DNA from: Neisseria leonii
Lineage (GTDB): Bacteria; Pseudomonadota; Gammaproteobacteria; Burkholderiales; Neisseriaceae
Direction: 5' to 3'
DNA: 64,000 nt
NCBI RefSeq assembly: GCF_028776105.2
Contig: NZ_CP145606.1
Location: 1,240,001-1,304,000 of the forward strand
Shown here: positions 31,905-41,362 of the stretch, piece by piece
How positions within the stretch are numbered: position 1 is the first letter of the stretch
Layout of the letters: every line of letters begins with the position of its first letter
Notes under the pieces: model-generated
Database searches by the model: none
Told to the model about the DNA's origin: nothing
The model's input: only the letters and a program-made list of their open reading frames with translations
Made by a program: the position numbers and the translations under genes

Positions 31905-33081
31905 ATCCGCCCCCGCACCGCAACACGCGCTGCTGTATTCCGCCTCCCCCATCGGGACGCTCGGCCCGGCCGACTGGCTGTTTGCCGCAGCCATGGCCGC
32001 CGTTGCCGCTTTTGTCCAATACACTCTGCCGCAGCACATGGACATCTATGAAACCGTGATTCTGTGGAGCAGTGCCGCCGGTGCCGTTGCCTTAGGCTGG
32101 TTCTTCAAACCCCTGCGCTGGTATCTTCCCCTGTGCATCGCGCTGGCTTACAGTGCCGTCAAACTGTATGCGGGCGATATGCAGAACGGCGAAGACTTTT
32201 TACTGCGCTATTTTCTCAGCAGCCAGTCGGCCATTATGTGGCAGTGTACCTTTGTCTTTATCGCCTGGTTCTGCTATCTGGCCGGCACTTTGGCCGCCCG
32301 CCGCCACAGCAGCCCCACCAATACCCTGCTCAACCTCGGTACGGCCTTCACTTGGCTCTCCGCTGTCGGCGGGCTGACCGGCCTGTTGGTGCGCTGGCAT
32401 GAAAGCTATCTGCTGCGCCCCGATGCCGGTTATATTCCGGTGTCCAATCTCTATGAGGTCTTCGTCCTGTTCCTGATTGTTACCGCCCTGATGTATCTCT
32501 ATTACGAGAAAAAATTCGCCATTCAGCGTCTGGGCGTATTTGTACTGACCTTTATGGCCGCTTTGGTCGGCTTTATTCTGTGGTACAGCATTTCGCGCGG
32601 CGCGCACGCCATTCTGCCGCTGATTCCGGCCTTGCAGTCGTGGTGGATGAAAATCCATGTACCGGCCAACTTCGTCGGCTATGGCGCGTTCTGTATTGCC
32701 GCCATGCTCGGTGTGGCCGAACTTTGGGTGTTGAACCGGGAAGCCAAAGGCCTCAAAAGCCGCCTGCCCGCTTCACACCTGATTGAAGAAGTCATGTACA
32801 AAGCCATTGCGGTGGGCTTTCTCTTTTTCACCATCGCCACCATTCTCGGCGCACTGTGGGCGGCGGATGCGTGGGGGCGTTATTGGAGCTGGGACCCGAA
32901 GGAAACTTGGGCGTTTATCGTCTGGCTCAACTACGCCGTCTGGCTGCATCTGCGGCTGGTGGCCGGCTGGCGCGGCAAGATATTGGCCTGGTGGGCGGTA
33001 ACCGGCCTGTTCATTACCGCCTTTGCCTTTATCGGCGTGAATATGTTTCTCAGCGGTCTGCATTCTTACGGCAGTCTGTAA
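31882..33081 (+). CDS. ccsA: Cytochrome c biogenesis protein CcsA/ResC (heme handling)
   Basis: The 399-residue multi-helix protein contains the tryptophan-rich WGRYWSWDPKETWAF signature near residue 330, which presents heme to the periplasmic side in System II assembly. Conserved histidines lie in flanking helices. It overlaps the resB 3' end by 23 bases in another frame. RefSeq-style annotation often calls this family CcsB. Length is larger than chloroplast CcsA because of an N-terminal extension with extra helices. Confidence 0.93.
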   Translation: MNPNPADKSAPAPQHALLYSASPIGTLGPADWLFAAAMAAVAAFVQYTLPQHMDIYETVILWSSAAGAVALGWFFKPLRWYLPLCIALAYSAVKLYAGDMQNGEDFLLRYFLSSQSAIMWQCTFVFIAWFCYLAGTLAARRHSSPTNTLLNLGTAFTWLSAVGGLTGLLVRWHESYLLRPDAGYIPVSNLYEVFVLFLIVTALMYLYYEKKFAIQRLGVFVLTFMAALVGFILWYSISRGAHAILPLIPALQSWWMKIHVPANFVGYGAFCIAAMLGVAELWVLNREAKGLKSRLPASHLIEEVMYKAIAVGFLFFTIATILGALWAADAWGRYWSWDPKETWAFIVWLNYAVWLHLRLVAGWRGKILAWWAVTGLFITAFAFIGVNMFLSGLHSYGSL

Positions 33082-33086
33082 CCCTT

Positions 33087-33127
33087 AGGCCGTCTGAAAA
33101 CCTTTTCATACAGTTTTCAGACGGCCT
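33087..33127 (+). terminator. Inverted DUS pair after ccsA
   Basis: AGGCCGTCTGAAAAC and GTTTTCAGACGGCCT enclose a 12-base loop, followed by TTTATT. Confidence 0.75.
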
Positions 33128-33249
33128 TTATTACCGGCCCGAAGAAGCCTAACCAAGCTTCACAGTATCTCTTCCCGCGGCGGGCATTGGTTTTTTCAAT
33201 GCAAGCTGTTAAACTGTCCGCATCTTTATTTTCAGGATCGGCACACTTT

Positions 33250-33321
33250 ATGAAAGACGCGGAGCAGAGCGGGTTAAACCACCATACCGCCGTCTTTATG
33301 CGCCGTTTTCGGGCAGCCTGA
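33250..33321 (+). CDS. Possible 23-residue leader peptide upstream of the TerC gene
   Basis: A short frame reads MKDAEQSGLNHHTAVFMRRF then RAA and stop. It ends inside the first arm of the terminator-like hairpin at 33313-33340, the geometry of a translation-coupled attenuator. The ribosome site is weak (CAGGATCGGCACACTTT before the ATG). There is no protein family to compare, so coding is uncertain. Confidence 0.3.
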   Translation: MKDAEQSGLNHHTAVFMRRFRAA

Positions 33322-33340
33322 TGTTTGCAGGCTGCTTTTT
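33313..33340 (+). terminator. Terminator-like hairpin in the terC leader (possible attenuator)
   Basis: GCAGCCTG and CAGGCTGC form a perfect 8-base stem with a 7-base loop followed by TTTTT, only 24 bases upstream of the terC ATG. Confidence 0.6.
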
Positions 33341-33364
33341 GCTGTTTGAAGGAAACACATCATC

Positions 33365-34921
33365 ATGGATTTCAGCTGGCTGGCCGAACCGCACACTTGG
33401 ATAGGCTTTGCAACCCTGCTGCTGCTCGAAGTCGTGCTCGGCATCGACAATCTGGTCTTCATCGCCATTCTGGCCAATAAAGTCAAACCCAAACTGCGCG
33501 ACCGCGCCCGTATTGTCGGCCTGTCGCTGGCCGTGGTCATGCGCGTCATTATGCTCGGCCTGATGGCCTATGTGATGGCACTGACCGAACCGTTTGTGGA
33601 AATATTCGGCTGGCCGGTAGCGGGCAAAGACCTGATTATGCTGCTGGGCGGCCTGTTCCTGCTCTACAAAGCCACCACCGAACTGCACGAACGGCTGGAA
33701 GGCGCAAACCACTTCGCCGTTGCCGACACGCAGAAAAAACACGCACCGTTTTGGGGCGTGGTAGTACAGATTCTGGTACTGGACGCAGTATTTTCGATTG
33801 ATTCCGTCATTACCGCCGCTGCGATGGTGGACCATATCGTCGTGGCCATGGCCGCCGTAGTCATCGCGATGGCCGTCATGCTGATGGCCAGCAAACCTCT
33901 GACGGACTTTGTCGAACGCCACCCCACTGTCGTCATGCTCTGTTTGGGCTTTTTGCTGATGATCGGTTTCAGCCTGATTGCCGAAGCTTTCCATTTCCAA
34001 ATTCCCAAAGGCTATCTCTACGCCGCCATCGGTTTCTCGATTCTGATTGAAATATTCAACCAAGTATCGCAGAAAAACACCAAACGCAACGACTACATCA
34101 GCAGCTCGTGGCGGCAGCGCACCGCCGAAAACGTTCTGGGCATGATGGGCATACGCGAAAGTATTCTGGCCACTTCCGGCAACAGCGGCAGCGGCCACTT
34201 TGAAGAAAACGAAAAATCCATGATCCGCAGCGTGCTGACACTGGCCGAACGGCCGGTCATGGGCATCATGATTCCGCGCCGCGACATCGAACGGCTGGAC
34301 ATTTCTCAAAGCCGCGAAGAGCAGAAACAGCACCTGAAAAACACGCCCTACTCCCGCCTGCTGGTGGTCGGCAAAGCCGGTGTCGACGAGCCTTTGGGCT
34401 ACATCAATAAAAAAGACCTGCTCGGCCAAATGCTGGAAAACGGCGACTGGAATATCCAAGCCGCCCTGCGCCAGCCGCTGATTCTGCCCGACAGCACCAA
34501 CGCCCTGACCGCCATCGAACTGTTCCGCGCCAACAGTGCCGACTATTCGCTGGTGGTCGATGAATTCGGTGCCATCTTGGGCATGGTTACCATGAAAGAC
34601 CTGCTGGAAACCATCGCGGGCGATTTCCCCGAAGAATTCGAACGCGAAGAAGCAACCGCCGAAGCCGCCACCGTTTCCGATTCGGGCATGATTGTGGACG
34701 GCTCGCTGGAATATGTCGAACTGGCACCGCAACTCAACCTGCCGCCGCAGGAAGAAGATGCCGACTACCACACCGTCGCCGGCCTGATGATGGAAGAAAT
34801 GCAGAGCATTCCCGAAGTGGGCGAAGGCACGGCGTTTCACGGCTGGTATTTTGAAGTACTGGAAAAAGAAGGCCAACGCATCGAACGGATTAAAATCACC
34901 CCGCTACCCGCCGAAGAGTAA
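33365..34921 (+). CDS. TerC-family membrane protein with CBS pair and CorC/HlyC C-terminal domain
   Basis: The 518-residue protein has an N-terminal TerC domain with about seven helices (LLLLEVVLGIDNLVFIAI near 18-36 and LVLDAVFSIDSV near 138-149 carry the paired acidic membrane motifs), then a pair of CBS domains (about 290-410; MIPRRDIERLD marks the first) and a CorC/HlyC domain (about 430-515). This YoaE/YegH-like layout is linked to metal ion handling; some TerC proteins export manganese. GAAGGAAACACATCATC supplies the ribosome site. The upstream hairpin suggests transcript-level control. Confidence 0.88.
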   Translation: MDFSWLAEPHTWIGFATLLLLEVVLGIDNLVFIAILANKVKPKLRDRARIVGLSLAVVMRVIMLGLMAYVMALTEPFVEIFGWPVAGKDLIMLLGGLFLLYKATTELHERLEGANHFAVADTQKKHAPFWGVVVQILVLDAVFSIDSVITAAAMVDHIVVAMAAVVIAMAVMLMASKPLTDFVERHPTVVMLCLGFLLMIGFSLIAEAFHFQIPKGYLYAAIGFSILIEIFNQVSQKNTKRNDYISSSWRQRTAENVLGMMGIRESILATSGNSGSGHFEENEKSMIRSVLTLAERPVMGIMIPRRDIERLDISQSREEQKQHLKNTPYSRLLVVGKAGVDEPLGYINKKDLLGQMLENGDWNIQAALRQPLILPDSTNALTAIELFRANSADYSLVVDEFGAILGMVTMKDLLETIAGDFPEEFEREEATAEAATVSDSGMIVDGSLEYVELAPQLNLPPQEEDADYHTVAGLMMEEMQSIPEVGEGTAFHGWYFEVLEKEGQRIERIKITPLPAEE

Positions 34922-34932
34922 AGGAAACTGCC

Positions 34933-35199
34933 ATGAATATCGTGCACCAACCCGAATCCCGCCGCTTCGTCTATCAGGAAGACGGCCACACCGCCCATCT
35001 CGATTACCGCGATGAAAACGGCCGTCTGAACTTCCACCACACTTGGGTTCCGCCCGAACTGGGCGGGCGCGGCATCGCCTCGGCACTCGCCCGCCACGCA
35101 CTCGATCACGCCCGCAGCGAAAAACGCCTCGTCATTCCGTCCTGCTCCTTTGTCGCAGGCTATATCGAAAAACACCCCGAATATCGGGACTTGCTCTGA
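34933..35199 (+). CDS. Small GNAT-family N-acetyltransferase (COG2388/YjdJ type)
   Basis: The 88-residue protein keeps only the core of the GNAT fold: an N-terminal strand pair, FHHTWVPPELGGRGIASAL with the acetyl-CoA pyrophosphate loop (GGRGIA), and PSCSFVAGYIEKHPEY at the end. These mini-acetyltransferases have unknown acceptors. The gene is 11 bases after terC and probably cotranscribed. An AAAGGAAA ribosome site is present. A DUS is embedded at codons for GRLN. Confidence 0.9.
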   Translation: MNIVHQPESRRFVYQEDGHTAHLDYRDENGRLNFHHTWVPPELGGRGIASALARHALDHARSEKRLVIPSCSFVAGYIEKHPEYRDLL

Positions 35200-35656
35200 C
35201 AATTTACGTTTGGCCAAACCGACAGAATACGGCATCTGCCCCGTGAGGCCGTCTGAAAACCAAGCAGGCCGCTGTTCAGACGGCCGCCGACCAAACCGCA
35301 CACCATCATGCTGCATCGCGGCACATCATCTGGTGCGGATACACCAAACATCCAGTACACACAGTCGGCAGCCATCGGGCTTTACCCTGTACCCTGCCGA
35401 ACAACCCATCAGCCGCATCGGCTCTGCCGTTTTGGCCGACAGCCCGCGTTGTGCCGCTTCACACTGCCTGCGCTGACGGCAAAAAATCTGCACACGCGGT
35501 GTACCATCGCACAACCCATAGAAAAAAGCACGGAAGGGAATCCGTGCTTTTTGATTGTCGGCAGAATATCGGCCGGCTGAACCGGCAATCGATATTCTAT
35601 CTGCATTCATTACAACTGCCGGCCCCAATCGGATACAGGTACCGGCCGTATCCGTT
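35200..35656. other. Gap between the GNAT gene and fabF
   Basis: No gene is recognised. An inverted DUS pair at 35246-35285 can end the terC-GNAT transcript, and a symmetrical terminator lies at 35522-35552. The remaining open frames have no family resemblance or ribosome sites. Confidence 0.6.
35522..35552. terminator. Symmetrical intrinsic terminator
   Basis: AAAAAAGCACGGA and TCCGTGCTTTTT form a stem with A and T runs on either side, able to stop transcription from both directions. Confidence 0.75.
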
Positions 35657-36904
35657 TTAACCGGTAAATTTCTTAAATACCAGCGTACCGTTGGTACCGC
35701 CGAAGCCGAACGAGTTGGAAATGGCCACATCGATTTTCAAATCGCGCGCTTCGTTGGCGCAATAGTCCAAATCGCAACCGCCCTCAATGTCCTGCTCGAA
35801 AATATTGATGGTGGGCGGCGATTTCTGTTCGTATACCGCCATCACGCTGTAAACCGCCTCCACGCCGCCGGCCGCGCCCAGTAAATGACCGGTCATCGAT
35901 TTGGTGGAATTGATGACGGCTTTTTCCGCCTGGCTGCCCAAAGCCAGTTTCAGCGCATTGGTTTCATTGGCATCACCCAGCGGCGTGGAAGTACCGTGTG
36001 CATTCACATAATCCACTTCGTCGGCACGGATACCGCCGTCTTTCAAGGCTCGCGTAACCGCCAGCGCGGGACCTTCGGTATTCGGCGCGGTAATGTGGTA
36101 CGCATCGGAGCTCATACCGAAACCCGCCAATTCGGCGTAAATCTTCGCCCCGCGTTTTTTGGCGTGTTCCAGCTCTTCCAACACCAGCACGCCCGCACCC
36201 TCGCCCATCACAAAACCGTCGCGGTTTTTGTCCCACGGACGCGAAGCGGTTGCGGGATCGTCGTTGCGGGTGGACAGTGCCTTCATCGCGGCAAAACCGC
36301 CCATGCCCAGCATACAGACCGCACCTTCCGCCCCGCCGGCAATCATCACGTCCGCATCGCCGTATTGAATCATGCGGGCGGAATCGCCGATAGAGTGCGC
36401 GCCGGTGGTACAGGCCGACACCATGCCGTAGCTGGGGCCGCGGTAGCCTTTGAGAATGGTTACATGACCGGAAATCAGGTTAATCAGCGAGCCGGGAATA
36501 AAGAACGGATTGATTTTGCGCACGCCGTTTTCAAATACGGCCTGTGCCGTCTGCTCGATGCTCGGCAGGCCGCCGATACCCGAACCGATGTTCACGCCCA
36601 CCCGGTCTTTGTCCAGAACGGTGCAGTCGTCCAATCCCGCATCGGCAATCGCCTGCAGGGAAGCCGCGATGCCGTAGTGGATAAAGTCGTCCATACGGCG
36701 CGCCTCTTTGGCACTGATGTATTGCCCGATGTCGAAACCGCGCACTTCTCCGGCAATCTGGCTGTTGAGTTCCGAAGCATCGAAACGGGTAATGGCACCG
36801 ATGCCGCTTTTGCCCGCGAGCAGATTTGTCCAAGCCGAAGCCACATCGTTTCCCACGGGCGATACCTGCCCCAAACCGGTAATAACCACTCTTCTCTGAC
36901 TCAT
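35657..36904 (-). CDS. fabF: Beta-ketoacyl-ACP synthase II
   Basis: The 415-residue condensing enzyme elongates acyl-ACP with malonyl-ACP. The catalytic cysteine sits in SACTTG (near 165), the two histidines in NAHGTSTPLGD and KSMTGHLLGAAG, and the C-terminal NSFGFGGTN glycine loop is intact. It lies just downstream of acpP on the same strand, as in most fatty acid clusters, though fabD and fabG are not here. Confidence 0.96.
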   Translation of the reverse strand: MSQRRVVITGLGQVSPVGNDVASAWTNLLAGKSGIGAITRFDASELNSQIAGEVRGFDIGQYISAKEARRMDDFIHYGIAASLQAIADAGLDDCTVLDKDRVGVNIGSGIGGLPSIEQTAQAVFENGVRKINPFFIPGSLINLISGHVTILKGYRGPSYGMVSACTTGAHSIGDSARMIQYGDADVMIAGGAEGAVCMLGMGGFAAMKALSTRNDDPATASRPWDKNRDGFVMGEGAGVLVLEELEHAKKRGAKIYAELAGFGMSSDAYHITAPNTEGPALAVTRALKDGGIRADEVDYVNAHGTSTPLGDANETNALKLALGSQAEKAVINSTKSMTGHLLGAAGGVEAVYSVMAVYEQKSPPTINIFEQDIEGGCDLDYCANEARDLKIDVAISNSFGFGGTNGTLVFKKFTG

Positions 36905-37114
36905 ATATCATCTCGCTGTGTGTTGCCCGACCCGAGGCCGTCTGAAAATCTGTTCTGCAACAGCCACCGGAACCTGCATCTGCCATACTCAGGTTTTACC
37001 CGGCGGAGGGAAAGACGCAGGCGCCTGATCCCGATCGGATTGACCGACCAATCAATAAAACAGCCCCTGTGTGCAGGCAAGCCCGCGCGCAGAGGCCGGT
37101 TTATTCAACGGGCA

Positions 37115-37351
37115 TCAAGCCTGATGGGCGGTAATGTAGTCGATTGCCAGTTGTACGGTGGTGATTTTTTCGGCTTCTTCATCGGGAATTTCACAGCCGA
37201 AAGCTTCTTCCAAAGCCATCACCAGCTCGACAGTATCCAGAGAGTCTGCACCCAGATCGTCTTGGAAGGAAGATTCGTTTTTCACTTCGGCTTCGGCAAC
37301 ACCCAGCTGCTCGGCAACGATTTTCTTCACTTGTTGTTCGATGTTTGACAT
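37115..37351 (-). CDS. acpP: Acyl carrier protein
   Basis: The 78-residue acidic protein has the phosphopantetheine site at Ser37 in [10 protein letters not shown], and the standard helix pattern ending [10 protein letters not shown]. It carries growing fatty acids on its 4'-phosphopantetheine arm. A 210-base gap separates it from fabF. A TACAAT -10-like element on the minus strand lies about 65 bases upstream of the start. Confidence 0.97.
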   Translation of the reverse strand: MSNIEQQVKKIVAEQLGVAEAEVKNESSFQDDLGADSLDTVELVMALEEAFGCEIPDEEAEKITTVQLAIDYITAHQA

Positions 37352-37546
37352 ATTTTCAGTCCTTTAAAAGCCTTTTAACGGCGTGGTTACAGTAAAATTC
37401 AACCGTTCGACGCGGATTGTATCAAATCGGTTTAGAGTTTTCCATCTATTTTTAAACGCGCAGACTGCGGTTTTCAGACGGCCTGTCTGTGCCGCATATT
37501 AGCATAGGCTGAATTTGCACTACAAGCGGCTTTTGCGCGGCGCGGA

Positions 37547-39559
37547 TCAGCCTGCCTTTGTGCCGACGGTTTGGCGCAGGAAAGTCAGCAGGGCAGCCAA
37601 TTCTTCGGCGGCGGCCTCCTGTGTGCCGTTGCCGGTATGCCCGCCCTGACCGGGGGCGTACAGCCAGCTTTGCGGCGAGATTTCACGCAGGCGCGCATAG
37701 AATTTCAGTGCGTGGGCAGGGTGGACGCGGTCATCGCTCAGGCTGGTGCTGATCCATGCGGGCGGATAATCCGTACCTTCGCGCAATTGGTGGTAGGGCG
37801 ACAACTGCGCCAGATAAGTGTGCATTTCGGGTTGGTCGGGGTCGCCGTACTCATCTGTCCAGCTGGCACCGGCCGACAGGCGGTGGTAACGGAGCATATC
37901 GGTCAGCGGCACTTCGCACACCAGCGCGCCCATGCGCCCGGGTGCGCGGACAAACGCACAGGCCGCCACCAAGCCGCCGTTGCTGCCGCCCTGAACCGCA
38001 ATTTTTGCGGGCGAAGACAGGCCGCGCTGTGCCAAATCGCCGATAACGGCCAATAAGTCGTCCGCGCTTTTGTGCTTGTTCCGCCCCTGCGCCGCGCGGT
38101 GCCAATATTTGAATTCGCCGCCGCCGCGCACATTGGCCAGCACGAACGCACCGCCCGCCGCCACCCAATGCCGCCCGATATTGCCCAAATAGTGCGGCAG
38201 CTCGGGCACACCGAAACCGCCGTACACATACACCAGCGCGGGCGTGTCGGGCGATGCATCCTTGGCGACATAATAGTAGGGAACGGCCGTACCGTCGGCA
38301 CTGTCCGTCCAATATTGGCCGACCTGCACGCCTGCCGTGTCGTACTGTTTGGGCTGGCGGCGCAGCACACTCAGCTCATTAACCTGCAAATCGAGTGAAA
38401 ACAGTGTCAGCGGCGTGGTGAAATCGCCCGCGGCCAGATACAGCACATCGCCGCCCCACGGCTGGTCGGCCAATTCCAGCGCGCCTTGGGGCAAGTCGGG
38501 CAAGGCCTGTTCCTGCCAGGTGTCGTCCTGCCATTTCCACGCTTTCAGACGGCCTGCCACATTGTCCAGCAGATTGACGACGATAAAGCGTTTGGTGGTT
38601 TCCACGGCGGCAACCGCCTGTTTGTCGTCCGGCTCGAAAATCACTTGTGCCGCACCCAATACGCCTTTGTTGAGTTTGACCGCCACCAGTGCACCGGCCG
38701 GATAATGTTGGTTGGCGCGCGTCCATGCGCCGCGCAGCTGAACCAGCAGCTGACCGGCCAGATAGCCGACAATATCGCAGTCCGGCGGCAGGTTGAGACG
38801 GACGGTGCTGCCGTCGGCCAACACCTGCAAATAGTCTTTGGTAAAAAAACCGTCTGCCGATTCGATGAAATCTACCGGCGCACCCTGCCCGTCCAGATAA
38901 CGCCAGGCATGGACCATCATGCCGTCGGTTTCCATGCGGTACACCGGCAGGCCGTCTGAAAATGCTTCGCCCCTGCGCAGCAGCCACACTTCACGCGGAT
39001 AACCCGACGACGTCAATTGGTTTTCGTCCCAAGCGGGGCAGACCCACACACTGTTTTCGTCGCGCCACGCGATATGGCTTTTGGCGGCGGGAAAATGGAA
39101 ACCGTCGGCCACAATCTGCCGTGCGGCCAAGTCGAATTCCAGCGTATAGGCCGCATCGCCGCCCGCCACACTCAGGCTGAGCAGGGCGCGGTGCGGGGCT
39201 TCGACATAATGCGACACACCGTCCAGATACACATCGTCGCCCAATATTTCATCAAAATCGGCCACCGAAAACAGAATCTCCCAATCCGGTATCCCCGCGC
39301 GGTAAGCCGATGCCGAGCAGACGCGGTACACGCCTTTCGGATAATCGGCACTTTGATGGAAATGGTACATCCGTGCGCGGTGTTCCTGACAAAACGGAAT
39401 CTGCCTATCGTCCTGCAATTGGGCAAGAATATCCTGTTTGAGACGCCGAAATTCATCGGACTGCATAAACCGCTGCCGGGTTTGTGCGTGTGCTTGGGCG
39501 GCGAAGCGGCGGGTGGCTTCGGCGTCGATGTCTTCAAAGTGTGAAAAAGGATCGTGCAT
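37547..39559 (-). CDS. Prolyl oligopeptidase family serine peptidase (S9)
   Basis: The 670-residue protein has an N-terminal beta-propeller region and a C-terminal alpha/beta hydrolase domain with the nucleophile in GGSNGG, the acid in SLSDDRVHP and the histidine in GQGGHTG, all in S9 order. The YVYGGFGVPELP oxyanion segment is present. There is no signal peptide, so it should be cytoplasmic and act on short proline-containing peptides. It is a stand-alone gene, and the MHDPFSHFEDID start is family-like. Confidence 0.9.
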   Translation of the reverse strand: MHDPFSHFEDIDAEATRRFAAQAHAQTRQRFMQSDEFRRLKQDILAQLQDDRQIPFCQEHRARMYHFHQSADYPKGVYRVCSASAYRAGIPDWEILFSVADFDEILGDDVYLDGVSHYVEAPHRALLSLSVAGGDAAYTLEFDLAARQIVADGFHFPAAKSHIAWRDENSVWVCPAWDENQLTSSGYPREVWLLRRGEAFSDGLPVYRMETDGMMVHAWRYLDGQGAPVDFIESADGFFTKDYLQVLADGSTVRLNLPPDCDIVGYLAGQLLVQLRGAWTRANQHYPAGALVAVKLNKGVLGAAQVIFEPDDKQAVAAVETTKRFIVVNLLDNVAGRLKAWKWQDDTWQEQALPDLPQGALELADQPWGGDVLYLAAGDFTTPLTLFSLDLQVNELSVLRRQPKQYDTAGVQVGQYWTDSADGTAVPYYYVAKDASPDTPALVYVYGGFGVPELPHYLGNIGRHWVAAGGAFVLANVRGGGEFKYWHRAAQGRNKHKSADDLLAVIGDLAQRGLSSPAKIAVQGGSNGGLVAACAFVRAPGRMGALVCEVPLTDMLRYHRLSAGASWTDEYGDPDQPEMHTYLAQLSPYHQLREGTDYPPAWISTSLSDDRVHPAHALKFYARLREISPQSWLYAPGQGGHTGNGTQEAAAEELAALLTFLRQTVGTKAG

Positions 39560-39608
39560 AAATCAGGCCGTCTGAAAAAGGAAGTCGGTCACGGATCGGG
39601 AAAACGGT

Positions 39609-39634
39609 AAAAGGCAGACACAGCCTGCCTTTTG
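39609..39634. terminator. Hairpin between the peptidase and TetR genes
   Basis: AAAGGCAG and CTGCCTTT pair, flanked by an A run and a T run. It would end the tetR transcript on the minus strand. Confidence 0.6.
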
Positions 39635-39655
39635 CCCTGGCAACGGATACCGCCC

Positions 39656-40309
39656 TCAGCTGCGGACGGGCATCAACCTGGCCACAGCCGCCTCCAAAGC
39701 CTCGCGGTGTTCCGCCGCAACATAGGGGCGCAACAGGCTGAGATCCCGCAGCACGCCCAACTGTTTCGACTCCGCACCCAACTTGTCGCGCCCGCGCACC
39801 GAGCCGTGGAAATCAAACCAGTATTTCGTGATAATCCACAGATTTAATGCAAGACTCTGCAAATCTTCACGGCTTGCCTGCAACAGCCCCTGACCGACCA
39901 GCGTTTCCAGATAATGCAGCACGCGCGGCGAGGCTTTGGCACGGGTAAATTCATTGTGGTCGCCCAACAGTTCGGCACTGCGCGACAGCAGCGAATTCAT
40001 GTCGCTGAACAAAAAGCGGTAATCCCACATAATATCGAATACGCCGGTTAAATGTTCCACCACCATATCGATGCTTTTGGGCAGCTCGGCACCGCGTATC
40101 CACGCCATCATGCGGCTGCTGTACTGCTGGTGCAGCTGCAAAATGATTTCGTCTTTATTGCGGAAGTGGTAATACAGATTGCCCGGACTGATGCCCAAAT
40201 GGGCGGCGATATGGTTGGTGCTGATATTGCGCTCGCCCTCTTCGTTGAACAGAACCAAACTGGCTTCCACAATCCGCGCGTAGGTATTCGGTCGGGTTTC
40301 TTTCGCCAT
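39656..40309 (-). CDS. TetR/AcrR-family transcriptional regulator
   Basis: The 217-residue protein begins with a TetR helix-turn-helix domain (about 8-55: IVEASLVLFNEEGERNIS, IAAHLGISPGNLYYHFRNKDEI), followed by an all-helical ligand domain rich in aromatic residues. The effector and targets are unknown. It lies 21 bases upstream of murB on the same strand reading away from it (murB precedes it), so it may share the norM-murB transcript. The nearby MATE pump is a possible target, which is inference only. Confidence 0.9.
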   Translation of the reverse strand: MAKETRPNTYARIVEASLVLFNEEGERNISTNHIAAHLGISPGNLYYHFRNKDEIILQLHQQYSSRMMAWIRGAELPKSIDMVVEHLTGVFDIMWDYRFLFSDMNSLLSRSAELLGDHNEFTRAKASPRVLHYLETLVGQGLLQASREDLQSLALNLWIITKYWFDFHGSVRGRDKLGAESKQLGVLRDLSLLRPYVAAEHREALEAAVARLMPVRS

Positions 40310-40330
40310 CTTTCTCTCCTTATGGTTTCA

Positions 40331-41362
40331 TCAGCCATGCACCGGCAGCCATACCGGCTCGGGGTACAGCACCACATCAAACTGCCGCGCCACCCGGCGG
40401 CAGATTTCCGCCGCCAGCGCACGCACATCGGCCGCCGTTGCGCCGCCACGGTTCACCAGCACCAAGGCCTGCCTGTCGTGCACCGCCGCACCGCCCACGG
40501 CAAAACCTTTCAGGCCGCACCGGTCGATCAGCCAACCGGCCGCCAGTTTCACCGCTCCGTCGGCCTGCGGATAATGCGGCATGGCCGGATACGCCGCCAG
40601 CAGACGGCCTGCCTGCTCTGCCGCCACGACCGGATTTTTAAAGAAACTGCCCGCATTGCCCAACACGGCCGGATCGGGCAGTTTCCGCATACGGATACGG
40701 CAGACGGCATCGGATACGTCTTTGGCCGTGGGGCTGCGGCCGCCGCACGATTCTGCCAGCACCTGAGCCAAATCGCCGTACTGCACATTCGGCCGGAAAC
40801 TTTCGTTCAACACAAACCGCACCGACACAATCACATAACGCCCTTTGCCCGCCTGCTTGAACAGGCTCTCGCGGTAGGCAAAACGGCAGTCTTCGTTGCT
40901 CAGCCGCACAAATGCGCGCGCTTCCCAGTCGTAACAGTACACCGAGTCGATACGGTCTTTCACTTCCACGCCGTACGCGCCGATGTTCTGCACCGGTGCC
41001 GCGCCCACCGTCCCCGGAATCAGGCTGAGATTTTCCAAACCGCTCAACCCCCGATCCAAAGTCAACCGCACAAAATCGTGCCACACTTCGCCCGCCTGCA
41101 CGTCCAGCCACACCCGGCCGTTTTCGCGCCCGACTTCCTGAACACCCTTATTCTCCAAGCGTACCACCAAGGCCGGATAATCGCCGTCAAACAGCACATT
41201 GCTGCCGCCGCCCAACCACAGCACACTTTGCGGATCGAACTGCGGACAGTCCGCCAAATCGGGCAAATGACGGACATCTTTCAGCGCATAAAACCATTTG
41301 GCGCGCGCCGGCAGGCCAAACGTATGGTATCCCCGCAAATCCACATCTTGCCGAATATCCAT
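40331..41362 (-). CDS. murB: UDP-N-acetylenolpyruvoylglucosamine reductase
   Basis: The 343-residue flavoenzyme reduces UDP-GlcNAc-enolpyruvate to UDP-MurNAc. It is the long (E. coli-type) MurB with LGGGSNVLF for FAD, SLIPGTVGAAPVQNIGAYG, the CRFAYRESLFK segment and GNAGSFFKNP with the catalytic serine. The frame extends upstream, but MDIRQDVDLRGYHTFG is the conserved start. Its ATG overlaps the stop of the MATE gene by one base (TGATG). Confidence 0.96.
   Translation of the reverse strand: MDIRQDVDLRGYHTFGLPARAKWFYALKDVRHLPDLADCPQFDPQSVLWLGGGSNVLFDGDYPALVVRLENKGVQEVGRENGRVWLDVQAGEVWHDFVRLTLDRGLSGLENLSLIPGTVGAAPVQNIGAYGVEVKDRIDSVYCYDWEARAFVRLSNEDCRFAYRESLFKQAGKGRYVIVSVRFVLNESFRPNVQYGDLAQVLAESCGGRSPTAKDVSDAVCRIRMRKLPDPAVLGNAGSFFKNPVVAAEQAGRLLAAYPAMPHYPQADGAVKLAAGWLIDRCGLKGFAVGGAAVHDRQALVLVNRGGATAADVRALAAEICRRVARQFDVVLYPEPVWLPVHG

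Noticed and set aside
33158..33364. yybP-ykoY manganese riboswitch before terC
   Set aside because: I looked for the conserved GGGGAGUAG-type core and the paired arms and did not find them; only the simple terminator hairpin is supported.
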